Origin: Humulus lupulus
Lineage: Eukaryota; Streptophyta; Magnoliopsida; Rosales; Cannabaceae
Direction of reading: 5' to 3'
Assembly: GCF_963169125.1 (NCBI RefSeq)
Contig: NC_084794.1
Location: forward strand, 229,473,219 to 229,537,218
DNA length: 64,000 nucleotides
Positions 45,472 to 57,065 of the stretch are shown here, one piece after another. The notes below the pieces were generated by a model that was given only the letters and a program-made list of their open reading frames with translations, was not told the DNA's origin and searched no databases. Each line of letters starts with the position of its first letter. Within the stretch, counting starts at the first letter, position 1. The position numbers and the translations under genes were made by a program.

Positions 45472-48400
45472 ATGCCAAGGCATTCAAAATGCCTACAAAA
45501 CCACCAAGAAGTGGAGGTTCACCTAGACAGAACCCAGCTAATTGCGTCCATGAGGGATCCTCCCCCACTGATGAAGGGAGGTGCGGCGGATCTACTTGAG
45601 ACAATGGCATAGAGGAAGAAGTACCATCCCCTACCATTCATCCTACACCAGACCCTGTAACGCATGCCACTGCTCCAACGAAGGGTTGTACAACTCACCC
45701 TCCGCCTGTAATGACCCAACTTATTCTAGACTTTGGACCATTAATAACTACTATACATAAATACTAATCTTAAGAAAACATACATATGAAATAGTCATAA
45801 CTTTATTAAAACTGTAAAACAAAGGTTAACATAAAATTCAGAACACAACTTGGGATCCCATTGCTTGAAAATAAAGTAAAACATGACTTAAATCTTAAAT
45901 AAATTGGTTACAAAATCAAGTGCGGAAATACATAGAGATCATAATTAAAAGACTTAAATAACTTCATCCTCAAATCGTTCGCGCAGTCCAGCGAATCCAT
46001 TCTCCCTCAATACACAATCCCAAGCCGCCAAGAATCTTCCCGCTGCCATAACTACTTTTCTACACATATAAAACAAAGGAATGAGCCTAATACCCAGCAA
46101 GGAAAATCTACTACAAGCATGAAACATATACATAAACATAAGTTATATACATATAACATATAACTTTAAACATATATCATAATTCTAACCCATGTACATG
46201 GTAACTACCGGGGTTTGCTAACTAAGCAACTATAAGCCTCAAAATAATGAGGTTTGCTAGCTAAGCAACTATAAGCCCCAAAAACATAAAAGTGTTGGGG
46301 TTTGCTATTTAAGCAACTATAAGCCCCAAAACATATAACATATAAAAACATACTATAGCATAATCATATAAGCATATAATACTATCCTATTTTCCTTACC
46401 AAATACCGGGATGTGAGAACAAGGGCAGAATTTTGGAACACTCCTAAAAACCATTAATAGAAAGGTGAGTATTCTAAAAGAAAGAGATGAAAAAGGAATG
46501 AACTAAACCACCGAGAAGGTACTTACCAACAAGAAATCTCAAGGTCAAAGAACTTAGATGCCTAACCACGAATGAAAACATCGAGTTAGGAATTGAGTAG
46601 AGAAAAAATATAAAAACTAATGAAACAATATAGAAAGGAACTAGAAATAGGAATACCTTGAATGCACTATAACCGAACTACACCTCGATATCGGAATACA
46701 CACTATTAACCTTACTTCCCAAGTGTTTAATAAGCTTAGAATGATAAAGCTTATAACCCCAATCCAAGTGTATAACACTCTAAAGTAAACCTAGCAGCTA
46801 GAAGGCTGTGAACTCAGCTTGAAGAATGAAAGAAATGGCTGGGTACTAGGTCCTATTTATAGAGTTCAAGAATGAAAATATCTTCTTTTAGCTTGAATAA
46901 AAATAATGAATTTTTAATTGAAAAACATTTGAATAATCGTTCAGCGGAGGCTTAAGACTCGGTCAAAAAGATTCTGGGCTTATCAAGAGGTTATGGAATA
47001 AAATGAGCTCGATTTCAAAATTATTCAAAAATCATGCCCTAGAGCTGATATATCACCCATGCTAGGTGATATATCGCCTGGGCTGATATTCCCGAGGCTC
47101 GTCAAAGTGGTCGTTCGAAGTTACGTGTGTTTTCGTATCCCTGTGTGGCGATATATCACCCCCTAGAGCTACGATATATCGGCATACGCTGAAATATTAT
47201 ACATGTAATTACACTTTTTCAGCGTAATTTGAATCGAGTAAATAGCTTTGACTGAGTCCTATAACGTTTCAAAGCTGCTGGCAGACTCTTGGATTATTAC
47301 TCTTAATAAACTATTCCTCAAAAATACTTAATTTCTCATTAAACATGCACATGACAAATGTCATTATCTTATTGGGTCTATCTAAACCTTATAGTATAAT
47401 AAATATCATCTTCATAATCAGTCATATTAATCAAACCTTAGGTTGTAATTAATATTCTTAAACTATACGTTAAACTTATAAAATTTACAAATGTTGCTAC
47501 GAGTGTCCAACTAAGTCCCGACTTGAACCAAAATCCACAGTCATAAACATACTATAACTACTACTAGCTATTACTATTACTACTACTATATAACTAGCTA
47601 AGTAAAGTTCTTGGACTCTACACCGCCACGGCCACTGGTGGTGCCAAGTCCAAACCATCAGGACCCGGGTCCCTCCAAACAAAGACATGCTTGTAGGCCA
47701 TCATGGAGAACATGCAAGATGTACTCAACGACCTATTACACGAAAACTCTGATGCTCCCCTCTCTAGGCATAAAGAGAGGGAACATATACGAGGAGAAAC
47801 CACCATGCCTGGCGACGGTGGAAAAATGAAAATCTCCACTTGTCATACCCCCCCGCCCAGGATGCAAGGAAGATTCTACACCAACGGAGCAACCTGGTGC
47901 GGACCCCACCTACGGGAAGTACGAAACCAAGGCAGCCTCCAAAAGAGCTTCACCTGACTTGAGGGATAAACTTAACTAGAGAGGGTCCAAGGTAAAAACC
48001 ACACCCCCTATAGCTCCTCTGATGGACACAACCAAAGCAAGGATTCACCCTAAGGACCCACGAGACTCATTAAACAGAAAGATGAAGGAATTAAAGACTG
48101 AAATGTAAAGCCCTCAAAGCAAGACTATCACTGCACGTGGGGGGCAGAGAGATGATGAAGAGTTTGACTGTGAGTCGCCCTTCCCAAGGGAGATCCAGGT
48201 TGAGCAACTCCCCACCAGCCTGAAAGAGCCTCACATGACTCCATACGAGGGCTCTACGGACCAAAAATATAACTTCAATAACCTGATGATGTTAAGGGGG
48301 TCAACAGTAGAGCAAAGTGTCATTGCTTCATCATTACACTAAAAGGGTCGGCGTATAAGTTGTTCAAGAGGTTAAGGTGAGGAACAATCATGTCATGGCA

Positions 48401-48900
48401 ACAGTTCTCTGATTAATTTCTTCAACAAAACCACACGGTCCGTGACTATGTTGTGTCGAGTACCAGCCTTGCTAATATAAAACAAGGCGAGAGTGAAAGA
48501 CTGAAGAGCTATATCCATAAATTCAATATGGAAGCAACTAAGATGGGGAGTGCGACTAAAGCAGAGCTTCAGATGGCAATCACAATCGGAGTTCGTCATG
48601 GAAGCAAGTTATTGGATAACATGCTCAAGAGGGAGATTACAAGCTTAGACTTCTTCGAAAGAGCCCAAAAGTATATACGTGTGGAAGAGGGCCATAAGAA
48701 CTCACATGTTAAGGGAAGCAAACCTTCCTCCAATCATCCTTCTACCAATATGTTTGGAGATTTTGTATAGAAGAGATCGTTGTGATAGAGAATCACTGAT
48801 CAAGTTTAAGATTGGAAGAGGTCTACAAGAAGGCTTCAAGGAAGAAGCAAGCGGGATTAATTAATAAAAACCTCGATAAGAATCCCTTTATCTGAGTCAC
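45472..48900 (+). pseudogene. Tat-type gag of the gag-only element, split by solo LTR S5
   Basis: The likely start ATGCCAAGGCATTCAAAATG is at 45472. Its frame runs to a stop near 45610 and is then cut by S5 (45707-47622). Gag continues at 47623 in decayed form. Near 48350-48450 AYKLFKRLR and MSWQQFSD match the capsid pattern; at 48453-48770 the best part reads STSLANIKQGESERLKSYIH, MEATKMG, ITSLDFFERAQKYI. The same core in element B is TSLANVKQGENESMKKYI. The stop at 48768 is followed by basic remnants to about 48900. No zinc finger, protease or pol follows. Capsid function in living relatives is RNA packaging. Confidence 0.75.
45707..47622 (-). mobile_element. Solo LTR S5 inside gag, TSD CCGCC
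   Basis: The 1,916-bp unit starts TGTAATGACCCAACTT and ends TTGGACTCTACA. CCGCC is duplicated exactly at 45702-45706 and 47623-47627. On - a TATA box reads CTATAAATAGG near 46863-46853, supporting - orientation. Internal repeats: three copies of GGTTTGCT..AAGCAACTATAAGCC (46210-46330) and GATATATCRCC words (47048-47180). No genes are seen. Confidence 0.92.
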
Positions 48901-49057
48901 ATAGGGACCTAGGAAGTCATCGAAATTGGCCCCCATAAAGATCCAAAGAGGTCACTAGGCTGACTCCAGAGATCTGAAATTGTCAAAGCATATTAGTGAG
49001 AACGAAAAAAAAAAGTGTTTGGCAAGATAGACCACATCAACCACTTAGGAGATGTCC

Positions 49058-49262
49058 AACCTCGCGAGCCCCAAACAGGCACCTAGCCATGTGCAAAATA
49101 GGTGCCTAGCCTTGTGAGCCTCAAATAGGCACCTAGCCATGTGCAAAATAGGTGCCTTGCCTCGCGAGCCTCAACAGGCACCCAGCCTTGTGAAAAATAG
49201 GCGTCCAACCTCGCGAGCCTCATCAGGCACCTAGCCATGTGCAAAATAGGTGTTTGGCCTTG
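49058..49262. repeat. About 50-bp tandem repeat, four copies
   Basis: CACCTAGCCATGTGCAAAAT starts units at 49080 and 49130 and again near 49178 and 49228. Units contain GCCTCGCGAGCCTCAAACAGG. Confidence 0.85.
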
Positions 49263-49649
49263 TGTAATATATGTAAAAGTGTTTATAATGTATATATGTG
49301 CGAGTGGTGAACCTTATAAGAAAAATTTTGAATCTATAAGAACTAGCTACCGTTATAGAATCTAAGAAAGTCAAAAGGTCCCTCAAAAGTTACCTCTTCA
49401 CAAGCACACCCACCCTACAAAAGGACCACATCGTAGAAGACAGATGGGGAGCCCAAAGAGATCCTTAGGTATAGATCGGCTGAGTTGTCCAACCAAGGGA
49501 AAAAGGGCCTTGAAGATAGGTTCTTGCAAGGTTTCACAAATATCATCTCCCTATAAAGGGTCCTGACCCAAGGGTAGATCACCTCAAAGACTAAAAAGGG
49601 TCCTCATAACAATCCTAGGTCGGCCAAGGTCACCTAGCCCAAAAAGAGT

Positions 49650-49890
49650 CTCAAAGAAGACGCTTGTGAAAAGAGCCTCAAATAAGACGCTTGTAAAAAG
49701 GGTCTCAAATAAGAAGCTTGTGAAAAGAGTCTCAAAGAAGACACTTGTGAAAAGGGTATCACAGAAGACGCTTGTGAAAAGGGTCTCAAAGAAGACGTTT
49801 GTGAAAAAGGTCTCAAAGAAGGTGCTTGTGAAAAGGGTCTCAAAGAAGACTCTTGCAAAAAGGGTCTCGAAGAAGACACTTGCAAAAATA
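49650..49890. repeat. 27-bp tandem repeat, about nine copies
   Basis: The unit CTCAAAGAAGACGCTTGTGA + AAAGGGT repeats in phase from 49650. Because 27 is a multiple of three, an open frame (49666-49965, +) carries a nine-residue repeat, VKRVSKKTL. Element A has only one similar stretch (2519-2546), so the array expanded in this copy or its family. Confidence 0.92.
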
Positions 49891-50334
49891 GTACTATGGA
49901 TAATGACGAGAAGGACGCTTCTCGCACAAAATAAAATGTGCGCGCAAAAATATATAAAAGGATAGCGACAACCCAAAGGGTCAATATATCCTTATAAGTA
50001 ATCAAGTTGCACCAATAGACATGAATCATACGCATTAGAGAGGTCCCAAAGGGAACCCTTTTAAAATAAAGTTATTGGCATTATGATCATGAGGACTTGC
50101 AGAAGTTCCTCACAAAAAAAAAGAAAAAAAGAACGGATTCTCAGAGTCCCAGACTAAGGAAAACAAGGCTCCTCAGAGTCCCATACTAAAGAAAAAAGTA
50201 GGCCTTTCAAAGTTTCACACCAATGAGAGAAATAGAAAGGGAGTTACACTCCCCTTATACTTATGTGAGCAAGTAAAATTATCTTGCAAATTGTTACATC
50301 TGAAAGAGCTGCGAGATAAGAGGTCCTTGTGTCG

Positions 50335-50545
50335 TAGGCTCTTGGAAACATGTGGCCACAATGCAAGGTCACAATTCAGTAGCCTTCAAATGGAATGTGC
50401 CCACAATGCAAGGTCGCAATGCGATGCCCTTGTGCATTCACCTCGTAGCTCAGATGCACCTACATCGCTAGGACGCAATGCAAGTGACCTTATGGATATC
50501 TTGATGCGCCCGCATCGCGAGGTCACAATGAAAGTCAACTTGTGG
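50335..50545. repeat. Degenerate ~60-bp repeats (CACAATGCAAGGTCGCAATG)
   Basis: Four loose units with CACAATGCAAGGTC, CACAATGCAAGGTCGCAATG, CGCAATGCAAGTGACC and CATCGCGAGGTCACAATG. Period about 55-65 bases, poorly conserved. Confidence 0.6.
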
Positions 50546-51087
50546 ACATATCTTTAGTAATATCCATCTCATGAAATGAGAGGATTCTTAGCTCACACTT
50601 TAACAAGTGTGAACGATAGAAATCCTCCCTCGACCTTGGCCCCCAATTGAGTTCGCTTCCTACCTTAAACATTCCTTACAACATCACCAAGTAAAGATGT
50701 CCAAAGCAAATAGCTCAAGGTGAAAAAGGGATGAGACACCTTACACCTTGCAAGAGGGTCTCACATAGCAAGGGCACCCTCCCTCGGCAAGGTTTCCCTC
50801 GGCCTTCTAACTCAATCAGGCTCCAAGCGTATCCTCAAGTGCCATACGCTTCACCTAGGCCTATTCATCATGTGAGGTCTCACGAGACAATAACACCGTT
50901 CCATGATGCTCGACAACTCCCCTATGGAGATAATACACGCCTGAATATCGACTAGCTGTCTTTCCACTCACGCAACCATGACAGCCCGGAGTATGCTACC
51001 ATTGTCGCTAGCATCACAAACTTCATTGATGAGTTCTCAAAGATAACAACGTGATTTACAAGAAGGCATGTAGCACTGGGGGGCAAG
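50546..51087 (+). other. 3' end of the gag-only element with polypurine tract
   Basis: No gene is seen. CTGGGGGGCAAG at 51077-51087 lies directly before the 3' LTR and is a good polypurine tract. Confidence 0.65.
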
Positions 51088-52499
51088 TGCGGATGCCAAA
51101 AATCCACAAGGAAAAATATATGGTCCCGTGGTGAAATAAATAAGGGTCTATGAATGTTGATGCTAAAAATTCTGTGAATATGATTTATTGTCCCTTTGAA
51201 CACCCCATACCAAGTCGCAGGGATGGACCTCAATATATAAAGGTCTCCTATGCAACGCCCTAAGAATGACTTCCCAAGTCATCAAAATTCCTCGGAAAGA
51301 AGGAATGACTTGTCCATTTGCCGGGCACAAGGGCCTCGCATAGTGAGGCATGCCTTAGCCACCCAGTCCATCCATCGAGAAACTAAGGCCTCGCATAGCG
51401 AGGCACACCTCACCCGTGTTGAAGACCCCCAACCGAAGATGATAGGGCCTCGCATAGCGAGACACATCTTGCCTCGCTCAGGTGCCGTGAGGGCCTCGCT
51501 CAGCGCGCTTCGCCTCGCTCAAGTGCCCAAATGTCGTGATGGCCTTATAGAGTGAGGCATGCCTCGCCTCGCTCAGTTGCCCAGGTGTCGTGATGCTGCG
51601 TAACCATGCCGTGCGCCAGGGCCTCGCGAGACACCATCTTGTGCCCTAGGCCTTCGCCTCACGACCATGCCTCGCACCATAGGCCCATGCTGCACGCCAG
51701 CGCCTCGTGCACCCCCATCTTGTGCCTCGCATGCCCAGCAGATGCACCCCGCCCGTGGCCAGTAGGCGTGCCTCATGTACCACATAGTTTCACCCTTGTC
51801 TCGTGCCTCGCGCACACCAATCAACCACACGGCGCCTCGCACCACGCAACCTCAAAACTCCTTACTTTCCATGTAAGGTGTCACCAATGGAGCAATTATA
51901 TGAGCAATGAAGGAACATTCAAAGGTTAAAAGAATAGGCGCCCTGTGAGGGTAAGAACCTACATGCGACTCAAAGAGATCGTATGAGTATGAAGTACGTA
52001 CTAGTGTACGACTCTGAAGACTATAGGCATCTGATCCTCGTATCCATGCCACACAAGTAGTGGTCGTACGAGTACGGTGCCTGATGTGGTCCTTCTCAGT
52101 CAACCTCTAACATCCGTGCCTGGCCAGTAGTGTAAGTACGAGGAGTGGTGCATGACCTGCATGTCTCTGACCACAAACAAGCATCGACACCACGATCCTC
52201 TGCTCCACCACGACCTGTGCCACTACCATGATAGTATACCCAAGTACCTTCTTGTCCCCTGGGACCACCTTGTATTAGAGGCCATTAGAGCCAAGCTATA
52301 AATAGACATCCACCCCTCAAACTAAGGGGTTGGAAAATTCATTGTATACTCAGGCTATTAAGCAATATACAAGTTTTTACTCCATTATTGATTTGCATTT
52401 ATCTTTCCTCAAGTCTATTCTAAATTCTTACTTAGTTATTCTCTTACAAAAATTTGAGTTTTTCGACCTAACATAGTTAATGAGTTCTCACCGTCAACA
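51088..52499 (+). repeat. 3' LTR of the gag-only element
   Basis: Starts TGCGGATGCCAAAAATCCAC and ends CTCACCGTCAACA. TATA box TATAAATAG at 52297-52305. It has fewer GC-rich array units than the 5' LTR (1,412 against 1,526 bp). Confidence 0.92.
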
Positions 52500-52504
52500 T
52501 TTTG

Positions 52505-53575
52505 TATGATCGGAATGACTAAATCCCCAATATTCTGAAGGATTAATGATGTTCATGATTTTGAGGAATTTTTCTTTTAGTGTTTGTGTACTGCCATGTT
52601 CTATTGATTTGTGGTTCTCAGATTGAATACTTTGAATATTTTCTAATATTGATATGAGATCTAGGAATTTTTTGTGCTACCATATTTGTTGTATTCAGAT
52701 TTATATTGCTTTGAGGCTTTAGGTACCCTACTTTTGATATTGGTATTATAGGGTACATTTGAGCTACTTTTATCTGCCTTAATTTTCTAGTATATTGGTA
52801 TTGGTATGTTTTTTATTTGTTTGTTTTCCTTTTATGCTTTTGTCTAGTATCATAAACTATTTTTGTTTTAATTCAGTTTATAGACTTTATTTTACTTTTA
52901 TTGTCTCGTTTTGTTGGCTAGTTCATGCTCTCTCAAGTGTGTTTTTGAGCATGTTTTCTCACTCTTAGTATTTTATTTATATAAGTGTAAATGTGTTTCA
53001 TTAAAAAGAAAATTGTCTTGGTGATTCTAGTCTTGGTGTTTGCATTTAGCATGCTAAATTTTCTTGTTTGTATTCTCCTCATCACTGTTTCATTTTGACT
53101 CTGGACATTTCTTGTATTTCTGGATTACAAGCTTGGTTGGATTTGATTTATAGTCAATATGTGTTATGTCTCTTGTATATTTTGGGGTTTCACTCTATTA
53201 CAGCTTGACTGAGCAAGATTTTTTAGCAAAGTTTGATTATGAGACATGATTGAGCAAAGTTTTTTTTTCTGTATATTTACTTTGGTATTTTGTTTCTGAT
53301 TATAGCTTGATTCCTACCCAGTAGGGATTTGGTGATCTTGTTCATTATTTGAGGTCTATGTTTGATTATGAGGCATGATTTATAATATTTTTGATTCTTT
53401 GAGGTCACACTCTATTATAGCTTGACTGAGCAAAGTTTTTCTTATGTGTTCTATATTTCTTATGATCTAATCTAATCTATTTTTTAGATATGTTATTTGA
53501 TCTAAGATTGTAATTAAAATATAGTACTTTCCTAGGATTTCTCCATTCCCCATTTAGTAACTTTGAGATTAGTGA
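52505..53575. repeat. CACTA interior, T-rich degenerate repeats
   Basis: T-rich DNA with recurring words TTTGGTATT, TATTCAGATTTATATTGCTTT and TTGAGGTCTATGTTTGATTATGAGG. GTTTGATTATGAGRCATGATT occurs at about 53230 and 53350. No coding domain is seen. Confidence 0.5.
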
Positions 53576-53580
53576 CATTA

Positions 53581-55004
53581 TGATATCGCCCAATAAATTC
53601 CTAAGTGGTCGCAGTAGTAATCGGGCTATGTCGTATCCACAGAGAGGTAAAATACAAGTAAAAAGGAAGATTAGTAAATCAGAAATAATAAACTTTGAAA
53701 TGATGTAACTTTGAAAAAGAGTATAAACATTAAATGAATAGAATCGAGGAATTAGAATCAGAAAGAAAATATGGAAGGCATAAGTTTCATTCATGCAAAC
53801 ATATATATATATATATTAATAAAATTGATTCATTATACTCAACTATAATTCTACACCATTAATTATAGTTGGAAAATATATATAATAAAGCTCACCCTTA
53901 AAATATGTTCTTTAATTAAATTATACTAACTTCTAATTTTAAAAACCTATCATATTATATACCTTAGAGCGAAAAAATACCAATGGCAGAATGCAGTAAA
54001 AAATATATAATATAACAAATATCCTAAATTAAATTAAAAACCTAAATTACATAAGAAGAGCATGACTAGACTTATGTAAAAGATAATAATAAATTTAGAA
54101 TAAAAATTAGAAGAAAATAAATTTAATTGTAACAAATATATAGAAATGAAGAACAAAATAAAGAATCAATATATTAAAAATATAATGTTAAACATGAAGT
54201 CCACTCTAGCCTTTCCACAAGAGAATTTAGCCTAAAATAGGCATTGTTTTCACTCACAAAAATGTAAAAGAAAAATAGGAAAAATAAGTGTTTTTCTCTC
54301 CAGTACTCTCTACTCTTCCTTCCACAATCTGATCATTTACACTGGCTTTGGTTCTCTATTTATAGAGAAAATAGGACCCAAAACGTGTAAAATCGTGTAC
54401 AAAATAGTGGGGGAAATGGATACAAAATTTGATGGAGTGAAGCAAATGGTGTTGGGTCATGGGGGACAAGGAGGCGACGTGGCAGGCTTCGGTTGGCTCG
54501 TCAGGCGCGTATGTCAGGCGCGTCATTCATGGTCGGGCATGTGGGGAGCATGGCAGGCGCGTCAGGTGGCAATGCGTCAGATGGCAGGAAGCTTGGCTCG
54601 GCTCGGCTCGGCTGGCGTCAGGCTGCTGGTGGGACGCGTGTCGCATGCTGGAGGAACGGCTCGGCTCGGCTGGCGTCAGGCTGACCGAATGGTGTGCTGC
54701 CAAGTGGCACTGTGGCACTTGCTAAAGGCTTGGGCCTGGGTGATTTGGGCTTGATTTTTGGCCTATTTCTCCTTCAAAAATACCACTTTATCATCATTTT
54801 TTTCAATTATATTTCTTTCTTTCTTCTTTCTTTTTGTTTGTGTCAAAAATATATTTTATTTCCTAAAAATTTAAACACAAATTAAATTAAAATTAATATT
54901 TTCAAATATAACATATATGACAATAAATCCATGAAAATATTAATTAAAACTTAATTAATTTTACACTTTAAGACTAATAAAATGATATTTTTGAGCACTA
55001 ATCA
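53581..55004 (-). mobile_element. Athila-like solo LTR inside the CACTA element, TSD CATTA
   Basis: Starts TGATATCGCCC and ends TTGAGCACTAATCA. CATTA is duplicated exactly at 53576-53580 and 55005-55009. The complement shares the TGATTAGTG start and GTCGTATCCACAG/GTGGATACGAC end region with 35988-37738. A TATA box on - lies near 54366-54357 (CTATAAATAG). A GC-rich segment (54470-54740) keeps three overlapping open frames that do not resemble known proteins. Confidence 0.85.
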
Positions 55005-55224
55005 CATTACAACTTTGAATATTAAAAATCACTATATAAATTTGAAACTGGATTGTTTTTTCAATGTTCTGAGGCTCCGAGATGTGTTTCATTATTTTCG
55101 GGCTTAATTTATTTCAAGTTTAATGCAAGTTTAAAGTTTATCACATTTCCAAAGTTTTGCATTAATCTGAAGTTTTTTTCTAAAGCATAAATGATATTTG
55201 CAATTTGATTTTTTTAAGTTTGAG

Positions 55225-55800
55225 ATGTTTATGTGCTGCCATGTTGGTTGTATTCAGATTTAGACTGCTTTGTTGGTGGCTTTTGGTACTTTGTTTTTTA
55301 TATGTGGTATTCTTTGACATATTTGTGCTATGTTTACGGTGTTAGTGCAAAAGACTTTGTTTTTTATCTTGTTATGTTTATCAACTTTGGGGTATATTTT
55401 TGTTTTAGTGTCAGTGCTTAATTTTGTTTAGATTTATTGATTTTAGTGTATATTATGTATTTATATTTTTTGTTGGATACTTTGCTTCTGATTTTGTTAT
55501 GTTTATTCAGATTCAGGGTATATATATAGACTACTCTGTTGGTGTCTTTTGGTACCCTATATTTTATATTTGGTATTCTATGGCATATTTGTGTTGTGTT
55601 TACTCTGTTAGTGTTGAAGACTTTGTTTATTATCTTGTTATGTTAATCAGCTTTAGGGTATATTTGTGTTTTGATGTCAGTGCTTATTTTTTTTTTAAAT
55701 TCGTTGATCTTAGTATATATTATGTATATATTTTTTGTTGGATACTTTGCCTTTGATTTTGTTATGTTTATTCATATTTAGAGTATATATGTGTACTATT
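55225..55800. repeat. About 267-bp degenerate direct repeat
   Basis: GCTTTGTTGGTGGCTTTTGG at 55267 and CTCTGTTGGTGTCTTTTGGT at 55535 start two long units. Both contain TATATTTGGTATTCT, CATATTTGTGYTRTGTTTAC, GACTTTGTTTATTATCTTGTTATG and GTCAGTGCTTA. A third, shorter unit is near 55735. A related word set at 52680-52780 is separated by the solo LTR. Confidence 0.75.
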
Positions 55801-56087
55801 GTAATTAAGTTCTTTTTTGTGATTCATTTTTTACATTCATTGATTTTGGTATATATATATATATATCTATATATAAATATGTTTTTATTGGATATTTCTT
55901 TATGGTATTATTATTGTTAATTATAATTATAGTATTCATTTTTTTTTTGCAAATGATGTTAAAATAATGAGTATGCAAAATGTCATAAATATTCATAATA
56001 AGTCATTCTTTTTTCTTTCTGAAATCCTTATGATGATTAAATTGGGGATATTCTATTATTAAATTGGGAATTTTGTTATAGTGTAAT

Positions 56088-56456
56088 TCACAACATCATT
56101 GGTCTCCTAACCGTCTCAAACCTTGTCGGCATTCTTACAAGGTTAGTTTTTGTTTAATAATATCTAAGAGGGATTAATCAACTAATTTTACATATTTTTA
56201 TTGTTGGTTCTCTCATTCATTCATTAATATATTATGGTAAGATATACTATTTAAGTATAATTTGAAGTCTTTAATTCATTGGTGCAGAGAATATCATATG
56301 ACTCACGTTTAAGGTGGATGCCTAGATTTATTAGGAAGAATATTGAGAAAAGAAACATTATTGAGTTTGGAGTGATTTGTAGAAGAGAATTATGTTGTCT
56401 TGTTGAGATTTGTTGTATTATTTATTTTGAAGTTTATGGATTTATAATATTATAAT
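56088..56456 (+). pseudogene. Possible last exons of a captured or transposase gene in CACTA
   Basis: CTTACAAG|GTTAGTTTTTG and TTCATTGGTGCAG|AGAATATC could be the ends of an intron (56143-56287). The downstream frame reads ISYDSRLRWMPRFIRKNIEK and stays open for about 50 codons. I do not recognise the protein. It lies at the right end of the CACTA element, where last transposase exons would be expected. Weak. Confidence 0.25.
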
Positions 56457-56879
56457 GAATTTTTATTGAGAATTCTTTAGTCTCATGGGGATTTGATGTA
56501 TTATTTACATTTCAATTGTATAAATAAATATTGAATGTATATGAATTTTTATTATGATAAATATAATTTTTTTACAAAATATGGCAATAATAATTAATTA
56601 TGTGAGTAATTTTTATCAAACTTCAATTGTTAAAAATATATTTAAAATTTTTAAAAAATATATATCAAAAAATTATTATTTATATATATAAAAATGAAAA
56701 ATAAATCAATAAGACATGCTATGTGGCTTTGCCATGTCATTTTCCACATTAATTTCCATGTCAGATGCCATGTGGAAGTGTGCCAATAAATGTGTGCCAC
56801 ATGTTTCACTAAAAATTTGCCCCAAGGCTTGCCACGTTAGTTGAAACATTAGATGCCACGTCAAAGAATTCCAAGTCAT

Positions 56880-57065
56880 TTCTATGGGGTTCACATGAGT
56901 TTTACCTACCAATATGACAATCGTAAGCAATGGTACTTTTCTCAACTAACTATCGCCTACCAATACAAAATTGGTCAAAATATATAGGTAAAGGGATTTA
57001 CCTACCAATACGGTATCTTTACCTACGATCAATATTGGTAGGTAAATGTTGAATTTCTTGTAGTG
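56880..57065. repeat. Right subterminal repeats of the CACTA element
   Basis: TTTACCTACCAATA, CGCCTACCAATA, TTTACCTACCAATA, TTTACCTACGATC and ATTGGTAGGTAAATG occur in both orientations over about 160 bases, mirroring 42715-42910. Upstream (56700-56880) a row of ATGCCACGT/ATGCCATGT words occurs. Confidence 0.8.

Larger units (their letters stand above)
43878..52499 (+). mobile_element. Gag-only Tat-like LTR element (TR-GAG), TSD TTTTG
   Basis: TTTTG is duplicated exactly at 43873-43877 and 52500-52504. LTRs are 43878-45403 and 51088-52499. The inside holds gag pieces (45472-45706, 47623-48900) and three tandem arrays (49058-49262, 49650-49890, 50335-50545), with a polypurine tract at 51077-51087. 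No protease, RT, RNase H or integrase was seen, so it depended on another Tat element. Without S5 it is about 6.7 kb. Its 3' region resembles that of element A. The TR-GAG class name is from the literature; the assignment is mine. Confidence 0.9.
42702..57065. mobile_element. CACTA-type DNA transposon (non-autonomous), host to two LTR insertions
   Basis: The termini are TACTACAATAAAT...TTTACCTAC at the left and GGTAGGTAAAT...TTTCTTGTAGTG at the right. The right end, read on -, is CACTACAAGAAA, the well-known start of plant CACTA elements; the left has T or a lost C in first place. If the ends are read as ACTACAA, a 3-bp GGT duplication flanks them (42700-42702 and 57065-57067). Subterminal TACCTACC and GGTAGGTAA words repeat near both ends, where CACTA transposases bind. 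Subtracting the two nested elements leaves about 4.3 kb. No transposase domain is seen. Confidence 0.75.

Noticed and set aside
49666..49965. Basic 99-codon open frame with nine-residue repeats
   Set aside because: It is the 27-bp array read in one frame, in the non-coding 3' region of a retroelement; the - strand is equally open.
54395..54754. 119-codon open frame rich in Gly, Ala, Trp, Arg
   Set aside because: GC-rich patch within the Athila-like solo LTR; open in three frames, no family pattern.
55233..55920. Phe/Tyr/Val-rich open frames that look like membrane proteins
   Set aside because: They come from a T-rich degenerate repeat in the CACTA interior; the hydrophobicity follows from the T content.
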